A stretch of DNA of 64,000 nt from RGIG3178 sp963674495. Its GTDB lineage: Bacteria; Bacillota; Clostridia; Christensenellales; QAND01. This document shows, piece by piece, positions 58,098 to 64,000 of this stretch (position 1 is its first letter; every line of letters starts with the position of its first letter). The notes beneath the pieces are model-generated. The model saw only the letters and a list, made by a program, of their open reading frames with translations. It ran no database searches and was not told the origin of the DNA. The stretch is taken from assembly GCA_963674495.2 (NCBI GenBank), contig CAXXLG010000002.1, positions 310,001 to 374,000 of the forward strand, written 5' to 3'. Both the position numbers and the translations under genes were made by a program.

Positions 58098-58125
58098 GAT
58101 GTTTTACCCCCTTGATCGTTTGTAA

Positions 58126-58575
58126 TTATAGGTATAAGTCGATGAGCATCCCTCGGATTTCCTCTGCCATGCTCATGATATTGAGATTGTCTGCTTGTTC
58201 CTTTAGAACCTCTTTGGCCATTTCATCCAGCTTTGCATTGATGTTTTTGATCAAATAACAAGCTTTGCGGCGGCCGTGTTTATCGGCCCGATCGTCTTTA
58301 TGAAACGCGTATGCATTACTCACCGCCTCATAGATAAAGCGGGCAATCATCACCCTATAATTCTGAAATTCCATAAGATCCGCTTTTTGCGCCACGCGTT
58401 GACCCTGCACATAAATGCGCTCGTGAAGCGCATCCAACTGCATTTGATAGCTTTGGTCGTTCAATTGCGTGAGCCGGCGCGAAAAGGATATCCCGGGCTT
58501 CTGACCATAATGGCTGTCCTCCATGACCGCAACTCCCAAAAACCCCGATGATTGTCCAATTTGTTTGATTTTCAT
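58126..58575 (-). CDS. YaaR/DUF327 family protein
   Basis: 149 residues of unknown function. The C-terminal half matches the family: YRVMIARFIYEAVSNAY, then GRRKACYLIKNINAKLDEMAKEVLKEQ and IRGMLIDLYL. B. subtilis YaaR is a homologue. Here it sits in a flagellar and chemotaxis unit, which hints at a motility-linked role; that is inference. Confidence 0.85.
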   Translation of the reverse strand: MKIKQIGQSSGFLGVAVMEDSHYGQKPGISFSRRLTQLNDQSYQMQLDALHERIYVQGQRVAQKADLMEFQNYRVMIARFIYEAVSNAYAFHKDDRADKHGRRKACYLIKNINAKLDEMAKEVLKEQADNLNIMSMAEEIRGMLIDLYL

Positions 58576-58613
58576 CGCTTTATCCCCTTTGGGTACAACT
58601 TCGCCGCCCCATG

Positions 58614-59060
58614 TTATTTCTTCTTGTCAAAATAAACGCCGTCCGCACTGCTGAAAGGACTGAGGTAGGAACGGATGCCCTTTTTGGCCACGCGTATATC
58701 CCTTACGTTTCTTCTATAATCATCAAGCTTTTGGATAGCCATCGAATGTGTCTCCTTTTCCAGTTCCTGCAATTCCCTGATCGACCGCGTAATATTGTCC
58801 TCCATCGCCGCACAATCTGGTGAATCGTTCTGTCCTCCCTGCCGCGATTCAATTCCATGTAAGGACTGCATAAGATGCTCCATTTCTTTCAGCTTGTCCT
58901 GGTTCTGTGTCATGGATTGGATAAAGGCGCCTACGTCATCGCCGTTTAAAAGCACCTGCTGTTGTTTCAACAGCGCTTTCATCGTATCGATCGTTTCCTG
59001 CATCGTTGCCAGGATGCGCAGCCGCTTTGATGCAATATCGTTGATCGGATCCTTGCTCAT
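58614..59060 (-). CDS. Helical protein in the FliT/FlgN chaperone position
   Basis: 148 residues, mostly helical with heptads (KRLRILATMQETIDTMKALLKQQQVLL, SIRELQELEKETHSMAIQKLDDYRR). It starts within the fliS stop region (overlap 4 bases) and follows fliD-fliS, where FliT or a FlgN-like chaperone gene is usual. The name is by position and helical character; no firm motif is seen. Confidence 0.65.
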   Translation of the reverse strand: MSKDPINDIASKRLRILATMQETIDTMKALLKQQQVLLNGDDVGAFIQSMTQNQDKLKEMEHLMQSLHGIESRQGGQNDSPDCAAMEDNITRSIRELQELEKETHSMAIQKLDDYRRNVRDIRVAKKGIRSYLSPFSSADGVYFDKKK

Positions 59061-59443
59061 GGTTCCGGCCTGCCGCTTCTGCATATTTTGTCAGCTTGGA
59101 CCCACGCCTGGCGCAAATCGGATACAATGCCCACCATTCGCTCAAGATCACTGTTGTCTTTGTTGGCATTCATCGCGATGGTTTGATTGACGAAAAACTC
59201 ATAGAGATTGAAAAGGTCTACCGAGATTTTATATTGAAAATCCAAGCTATTGATCAATTCCATGAAGATGCGGCGTGCTTTTTGAAAATACTGGTTTGTC
59301 TTTTCATAATCCTTTTGTTCGATGGACAGGCCGCCAAGCTTCAGCTGCTTGATCGCTTCATCGTACAGCATGACCACATGGCTGGTCGGGCCGGCTGTGA
59401 GTACCCCCTGCTGTTTGTATGTTTTATATGCCTTTGCATACAT
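59057..59443 (-). CDS. fliS: Flagellar chaperone FliS
   Basis: Keeps flagellin unpolymerised before export and, in Gram-positives, frees FliW. 128 residues: YAKAYKTYKQQGVLTAGPTSHVVMLYDEAIKQLK and LFNLYEFFVNQTIAMNANKDN. The start at 59443 is chosen because GGAG then lies 8 bases before. Confidence 0.96.
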   Translation of the reverse strand: MYAKAYKTYKQQGVLTAGPTSHVVMLYDEAIKQLKLGGLSIEQKDYEKTNQYFQKARRIFMELINSLDFQYKISVDLFNLYEFFVNQTIAMNANKDNSDLERMVGIVSDLRQAWVQADKICRSGRPEP

Positions 59444-59469
59444 GTGCATTTCTCCTTAGAAATTTTCCG

Positions 59470-60996
59470 TTATTCGTCACTGCTGCTCCATGAACTCACC
59501 ATCGTTGAAAGCCAACTGCTTGTGCTGTTCAATATAGCAAGGGCCTCTTCCATAGCAGAAAACTTTTTATAATAGTAATCTTCCTGATCCACCAGCCATT
59601 CTTCCAAGTCTCCAAGCTTGTCCTCCGCCTGATCGATCTGGGTCGTTAAGCTACCCAGCGTTACATCCGTATTGATTTCGGCATGGCTCAAAAGAGCGTT
59701 GGATATCCTCGTAATCAGTCCAGATTCTTGATAGATCGTGGATCCCTCGGTCGCTTCGCTTGTACTGGTAAAGAGTTTTACGACCTGATCCGGGTTTTCT
59801 TCCAGTGCCTCTCTCAATGCATCTTCGTCAATAACGATTTCACCGGTAGTCGAGTAGCTTTCCGTCCTAAGGCCGATCTCCGATGCGCTCATTCCCGCGC
59901 TCTCAACGACGGTATAGAATGCGTTTCGCATGGTGCCCAGTAACGACCGGAGGTTTCTGTCATTGCGCAAAAGACCGCTTTTTGCCTTTGTTTCCCACTT
60001 TTCGATCTGCGATTCGGACAGCGCATCCTTTTCCGTTTCGGTCAACGGTCCATAATCGGAGTACGTCTCTTGGTTAACCTTATCCTGCAGGGTGGTGATC
60101 AGTGTATTGTACGAATCCATAAAATTTAAAATCTTTTCACAGATGCCTTCAATATCACGTTGCACGGCGAAGGATATGGGCGTATCCGCGGTGTTTTTTA
60201 ACGAATAGGTGATCCCGTCGACGGTAAACGTGTTGGTCGACTCGACCACTTCCGTCTCATCAATGGACAAAACGGCATCCTGCCCATAGGTAGTTCCCTG
60301 CGCAATACCGAAAGCGCTGTTCTCCGTTGCAAACGCGTTGCCGGTGATATTAACAATTTCAATCGTGCTTTCGCTGCCCGTCGTATTGGATGAAATGTAG
60401 AATCCTTTGGTAAGAGAGCTGTACCGCATAGTCACGCCGGCATCGGATGAATTAACCTCGCCGATCACGTCGTCAAGCGTATCCCCTTGGGAAAAAATGA
60501 ACTCGACGCTGTTGATAGAAAAGGATATTTCCCCGCCTTCAAACGCCAGCACATTTGTAAAGGGCAATTCGGATAGCTCTCCATCCGTTGAAATGCTCTC
60601 GGAAAAAGCGGTGCTTCCCTTGACCTGTGCATTGGCGGCCAGCTGGGTGATGCTATCGATGCTCATCGATGCCGCCATCGCAGTTGCCCCTGCTGAAATG
60701 GTAACCGCTGTGGTGTCCGTCAGCATAGAAACCGTATTCGCCTTATAGGTAGAGGTGGACAGCATGTTGTTGGCGGAATTCAGTACGCTCAGGTTCTCCT
60801 GCCGGAAATTCTTGATAAGCGTGTTCACTTCGCGTAGCGCGTCGCTCTTCCATTCCAGTTTGGTTGTTGCCTTATATTGTTTGTCGACCTTCATCTGATC
60901 GATCTGCAGCAGCGACGAAACGATGGAATCGGTATCCAGGCCGGAAGAAAGCCCTGTGAGCCTGACCGTAGAAAGATTTAATGCGTTGACAGACAT
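59470..60996 (-). CDS. fliD: Flagellar filament cap protein FliD
   Basis: Cap that folds flagellin at the filament tip. From MSVNALNLS it has 508 residues: N-terminal VRLTGLSSGLDTDSIVSSLLQIDQMKVDKQYKATTKLEWKSDALREVNTLI and a C-terminal coiled coil (LTTQIDQAEDKLGDLEEWLVDQEDYYYKKFSAMEEAL). The start at 60996 has AGGAGGGAT; the upstream part of the longer frame contains the promoter. First gene of the fliD-cheB unit. Confidence 0.95.
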   Translation of the reverse strand: MSVNALNLSTVRLTGLSSGLDTDSIVSSLLQIDQMKVDKQYKATTKLEWKSDALREVNTLIKNFRQENLSVLNSANNMLSTSTYKANTVSMLTDTTAVTISAGATAMAASMSIDSITQLAANAQVKGSTAFSESISTDGELSELPFTNVLAFEGGEISFSINSVEFIFSQGDTLDDVIGEVNSSDAGVTMRYSSLTKGFYISSNTTGSESTIEIVNITGNAFATENSAFGIAQGTTYGQDAVLSIDETEVVESTNTFTVDGITYSLKNTADTPISFAVQRDIEGICEKILNFMDSYNTLITTLQDKVNQETYSDYGPLTETEKDALSESQIEKWETKAKSGLLRNDRNLRSLLGTMRNAFYTVVESAGMSASEIGLRTESYSTTGEIVIDEDALREALEENPDQVVKLFTSTSEATEGSTIYQESGLITRISNALLSHAEINTDVTLGSLTTQIDQAEDKLGDLEEWLVDQEDYYYKKFSAMEEALAILNSTSSWLSTMVSSWSSSDE

Positions 60997-61046
60997 CAAA
61001 TATCCCTCCTCATTTGTACGGGTCCTGTCGGTATTGCCTATACTAT

Positions 61047-61073
61047 TTATCGGCATTTACGCCCGGTGGAGTA
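61047..61073 (-). promoter_or_regulatory. SigmaD/sigma28-type promoter of fliD
   Basis: Minus-strand GCCGATAA (61047-61054), a perfect -10, with a weak -35 TACT 15 bases upstream (61070-61073). It lies about 50 bases before fliD. Confidence 0.7.
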
Positions 61074-61152
61074 GCCAGAAAATGCAATCAATCGGCATCC
61101 AAAACAATTTTGTATTTTGGGCAGCAGATCATTCAAATGCCGTGATGCTGCA

Positions 61153-62184
61153 TCAGACATGGGCGTAATAGACCACTTTGGACAAGCCCCTGCTGCTGAA
61201 TACATCCGATATATAGGCATAGTCGTACAGATGGCTGCCCGCCTGTGCGACGGTGACGCCTTTCTTTTCATTGTAGGTGCCGTCCTTCGATGGACAAACA
61301 ACTTGTACGTGCCCGTGGCCATTTGGATTCTTATACGTGGTCACCACAGGATGCCCTTCGTTTGCCAATGCCTGGGCTTGTTCCGCGGTAACTTCACACC
61401 AACCGTATTCGTTTCCCTTTTGGCTAAGCCACTTACAGATCATGTTCGCATTGGTCTGGAAGGCTCCTTTTGTCTCAGGATAATACCTGGCCTCCATGGT
61501 TTGCTTATCGATATAATGCGGTATTTCCGCCCCCATGGCGCGTGTAACGTCCCAGACAAAGATATTACAGTACGTGCTCCCGTTCTTGACCGCGTAACGC
61601 GTATTGTTTTCTACGTCAAACTGGTTTATCACCTGCCGGTACCGGGCTGCACTGCGATTATACGCATTGCTTGTGATGGTCGGATTGGCTGCAACGGAAG
61701 CCGAAGCAGGAACATTCGTCGTTGCCTTGGGATTGTAAACGTAGGTATTGTTATATAAATTCGTATCCGTATCCAACAAACCATATGCGTATGTGGGCAA
61801 ATAACTATTCACCAAGGAACTTCCCGATAACTCGTTGATATCCGTAGCGGACAGTGTATTGCCGTTCATCGCGCCCGCCAAACTACTCATCATTACGCCC
61901 ATGCTGCTACCAGACAGATTTGCGTTGCAGCCCATCATCATACACATCATGATCAGGCTGGAAGACAGGCCGCTTTGATCGGCATCCTCGTGGGAAGAGA
62001 GCATGCCGCCCAAAAGCGAAGCTGCAAGGCTGGCATCCCCGGAAGAACCGCTTTGATCCAATGAGGCCCCATACCTTTTGGACATAGATAGGATTTCTGC
62101 AAACGAACCACCGAGGGATGATTCCTCCGCTTGACGATTCAGCTGTTGTGTAGCCCATCGTTGTGCAACGGCAGATACTTCCAT
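61153..62184 (-). CDS. Flagellar-regulon protein with a Cys/His peptidase-like C-terminal domain
   Basis: 343 residues. The N-terminal part (MEVSAVAQRWATQQLNRQAEE) is followed by a low-complexity Ser/Met/Gly stretch. The C-terminal domain (about 205-343) has a likely nucleophile in STYCNIFVWDVTRAMG and a His in GHGHVQVV, the layout of CHAP/NlpC-P60-like peptidoglycan hydrolases. A sigma28-type promoter and the flagellar setting suggest it opens the cell wall for the rod, the job FlgJ does elsewhere; no flgJ was found in the window. The start at 62184 follows GGGAG. There is no signal peptide, so export would be by the flagellar route. Confidence 0.7.
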   Translation of the reverse strand: MEVSAVAQRWATQQLNRQAEESSLGGSFAEILSMSKRYGASLDQSGSSGDASLAASLLGGMLSSHEDADQSGLSSSLIMMCMMMGCNANLSGSSMGVMMSSLAGAMNGNTLSATDINELSGSSLVNSYLPTYAYGLLDTDTNLYNNTYVYNPKATTNVPASASVAANPTITSNAYNRSAARYRQVINQFDVENNTRYAVKNGSTYCNIFVWDVTRAMGAEIPHYIDKQTMEARYYPETKGAFQTNANMICKWLSQKGNEYGWCEVTAEQAQALANEGHPVVTTYKNPNGHGHVQVVCPSKDGTYNEKKGVTVAQAGSHLYDYAYISDVFSSRGLSKVVYYAHV

Positions 62185-62238
62185 ACAAAGCTCCCGCTCT
62201 CTCATTTTAGTTTTGAAACCATAAACGCTTCTGCTTAT

Positions 62239-62266
62239 ATATCGGCTCATCCGGCTGCATTCTTTA
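62239..62266 (-). promoter_or_regulatory. SigmaD/sigma28-type promoter of the peptidase gene
   Basis: Minus-strand TAAA (62263-62266), 16 bases and GCCGATAT (62239-62246), about 55 bases before the start codon. No gene is seen in the rest of 62185-62516, which carries divergent promoters. Confidence 0.7.
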
Positions 62267-62447
62267 ACGTAAATGAACCGTCCTCTGTCCGTCCGTATGT
62301 TTTGTTGCTTCTGTCTGGTGCAATCAATTATCACAATAAATACAAATACATCTTCCGTAATCAGTACTTTCCTTGTATTGCTATCTTTAATAATTGTCAT
62401 AAATTGCACCGGACCAGCCTTGCCGAATCTGACACTTCGATAAGCCC

Positions 62448-62474
62448 TAAATATTTTTTCAAATCTATCGATAT
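62448..62474 (+). promoter_or_regulatory. SigmaD/sigma28-type promoter of cheC-cheD-cheY
   Basis: TAAA (62448-62451), 15 bases and ATCGATAT (62467-62474), 43 bases before cheC. Confidence 0.6.
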
Positions 62475-62516
62475 AGTACACAGTGAACCGTGACAAAGCG
62501 CACGAGAAAGGCAGCC

Positions 62517-63143
62517 ATGCTCAAACCAAATGAATTCAATGAAAATCAACTGGATTTTTTTAAGGAATTGCAGAATATCGGCGGTAGCCATGCCGTGACA
62601 GCACTGTCCACTCTTTTGGGACAATCCATCACAATCCGCGTTCCCCGCGCGCAGCTTTTCTCTTTTGAGAACATTTGCGACGTGGTGGAAGGCCCCGAAA
62701 CGCTGGTCACCGCCCTGCTCATTGAACTTTCCGGCGAGATCAACGGATGCATTCTGTTGATTCAAAAGGCAGAGGATTCGCGCCTGCTTGCGCAGGCTTT
62801 GCTCCAGTCAATGGGCATGGAAGAGGAAGCAAATCAGGATGAACTGTTCAGTGAAATGCAACTTTCCGCGCTGCTGGAGGTATCAAACATCCTTTCAGGA
62901 TCGTTCGTTACCGCCATCGCTTCACTGTCTGGACTTCGCATCGATTGTTCTGTTCCCCATATGGCCGTCGATTACGCCGCGGCTGTCATGAATCTGCCTG
63001 CGACCATGTACGGGGATTACGGCGATACGGTTTTGTTTCTGCAAACCCAATTCGACAGCGAAAGAGCAAGTATGCCTGGGCACTTCTTCCTCATCCCGGA
63101 CGTACCGTCATTCGATTTGTTGATCCGGAAAATGAGGGTATAG
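62517..63143 (+). CDS. cheC: CheY-P phosphatase CheC
   Basis: 208 residues with two phosphatase sites: FFKELQNIGGSHAVTALSTLLG and LSALLEVSNILSGSFVTAIASL, each with the Glu-x-x-Asn pair. ATG 62517 is chosen (AAAGG 5 bases before); the frame is open 27 bases further up. CheC usually works with CheD, the next gene. Confidence 0.93.
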   Translation: MLKPNEFNENQLDFFKELQNIGGSHAVTALSTLLGQSITIRVPRAQLFSFENICDVVEGPETLVTALLIELSGEINGCILLIQKAEDSRLLAQALLQSMGMEEEANQDELFSEMQLSALLEVSNILSGSFVTAIASLSGLRIDCSVPHMAVDYAAAVMNLPATMYGDYGDTVLFLQTQFDSERASMPGHFFLIPDVPSFDLLIRKMRV

Positions 63144-63146
63144 CAT

Positions 63147-63626
63147 ATGGCAAACTTTTATATTGGCATAGCGGATTGCAAGGTTGCCAGATCCCCGGAT
63201 ACGTTGACCACCCTTGGTTTGGGATCATGCGTCGGCTTGGTGCTATTCGACGCCGTTGTAAAAATCGGAGGCATGGTACATATCATGCTGCCCATTGCCA
63301 AAGAAGACGTTACCAACAGAGCCAAATACGCGGACACGGGCCTAGAACTCCTCCTACGGGAGGTTCTTGCCCTCGGTGCAAGCCGCAGGCGTATTGGCGC
63401 TAAACTGGCAGGCGGCGCAAACATGTTTGGCACTTCCACGCAAAACGATATGTTGCGCGTCGGGGAACGGAATGTGTCCATATGCCACCAATTGCTCCGC
63501 GCATATAACATTCCCATCCATGCGGAGGAAACCGGCGGCAATACGGGCAGGACCATTGAATTCTCATGCCATACGGGCGAACTCAAGATTCGCACGGCGT
63601 GGCCGCGTACGGAAAGAATAATTTGA
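63147..63626 (+). CDS. cheD: Chemoreceptor glutamine deamidase CheD
   Basis: 159 residues. Catalytic Cys in LGLGSCVGLVLFD and His in GGMVHIMLPIAK are present, as are KLAGGANMF and AEETGGNTGRTI. It starts 3 bases after cheC and binds CheC in other Gram-positives. Confidence 0.96.
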   Translation: MANFYIGIADCKVARSPDTLTTLGLGSCVGLVLFDAVVKIGGMVHIMLPIAKEDVTNRAKYADTGLELLLREVLALGASRRRIGAKLAGGANMFGTSTQNDMLRVGERNVSICHQLLRAYNIPIHAEETGGNTGRTIEFSCHTGELKIRTAWPRTERII

Positions 63627-63670
63627 ATGTGATATGAATTGTTTTAACCATCTATGAAGGAGGACGTATG

Positions 63671-64000
63671 ATGAAAAAAGTAATGGTCGTGGACGACGCC
63701 GCATTTATGCGGATATCCATCAAAAATATCCTAGTGAAAAACGGGTATGACGTGTGCTGCGAGGCAGAAAATGGCTCCGTCGCCATTGCAAAGTACAAGG
63801 AAATGCAGCCTGATATTGTAACCATGGATATCACTATGCCGGAAATGGACGGCCTATCGAGCATCAAGGAAATACTCGCCTACAATCCCCAGGCGAATGT
63901 GATCATGGTCTCTGCAATGGGACAGGAAAGTATGGTGCGCGAAGCCATCGTATCGGGCGCCAAGGGCTTCATCGTAAAACCTTTCAAGGAGGATGTTATC
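63671..64000 (+). CDS. cheY: Chemotaxis response regulator CheY, 3' end outside the window
   Basis: About 110 residues visible: VMVVDDAAFMRISIKNIL with the acidic pair, phospho-acceptor Asp in IVTMDITMPEMDG, VSAMGQ and the conserved Lys in FIVKPFKED. It is stand-alone CheY type. The start at 63671 is preferred to the ATG just before it, given AAGGAGGA spacing. The product would be the target of CheC and FliY. Confidence 0.93.
   Translation, partial: MKKVMVVDDAAFMRISIKNILVKNGYDVCCEAENGSVAIAKYKEMQPDIVTMDITMPEMDGLSSIKEILAYNPQANVIMVSAMGQESMVREAIVSGAKGFIVKPFKEDVI

Overview
The window comes from a motile, Gram-positive type bacterium of the Clostridia (Firmicutes), GC near 50 percent. The evidence is a FabK/FabT-type fatty-acid locus, a Bacillus/Clostridium-style flagellar locus (FliY with CheC-like domains, FlhF/FlhG, a SigD-type sigma factor with a SwrB-like neighbour, YvyF, FliW-CsrA-flagellin), CheC/CheD chemotaxis, strong GGAGG ribosome binding sites and frequent TTG/GTG starts. 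I cannot name a species from sequence alone.

Region 1 (1-9211, minus strand): malonyl-CoA and type II fatty-acid synthesis in one run, accB-accC-accD-accA-fabH-acpP-fabK-fabD-fabG-fabF (fabF cut by the window edge), with a MarR/FabT-type regulator just upstream. A near-consensus promoter and a 15-bp inverted repeat precede accB. No fabZ is seen.

Region 2 (9350-16091, plus strand): a polyamine operon, speD-speA-speE-speB-carboxyspermidine dehydrogenase-nspC, behind a promoter and a roughly 380-nt structured leader and ending in a perfect 18-bp terminator. It holds enzymes of both known spermidine routes.

Region 3 (16137-23616): a LemA/DUF2207 membrane pair, a class II aldolase and IlvD, all on the minus strand. 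Between them lie 1.8 kb of accessory or decaying sequence: three tandem 111-bp repeats, micro-ORFs inside those repeats, and the remains of a secreted-protein gene. A 70-bp inverted copy of part of the DUF2207 gene lies beside lemA.

Region 4 (23705-64000): about 49 flagellar and chemotaxis genes. On the minus strand the transcription units are (i) the peptidase at 61153-62184; (ii) fliD-fliS-fliT-like-yaaR-cheW-cheR-cheB; (iii) flgB-flgC-fliE-fliO-fliP-fliQ-fliR-flhB-flhA-flhF-flhG-pilZ-sigD-swrB-like; (iv) flgF-flgG-yvyF-flgM-flgN-flgK-flgL; (v) fliW-csrA; (vi) fliF-fliG-fliH-fliI-fliJ-fliK-flgD-flgE-flbD-motA-motB-fliL-fliM-fliY. Flagellin (plus strand) sits between csrA and fliF, and cheC-cheD-cheY run out of the window on the plus strand. 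SigmaD/sigma28-type promoters precede hag, flgF, fliD, the peptidase and cheC. Housekeeping-type promoters precede fliF, fliW and flgB, and these three share a GTTACAT/ATGTAAC element that looks like the binding site of an unidentified flagellar regulator. The hag leader carries two CsrA-type sites, next to csrA and fliW. fliK and fliL appear to start at AUC and AUU codons. No rRNA, tRNA, CRISPR array or insertion sequence was recognised.
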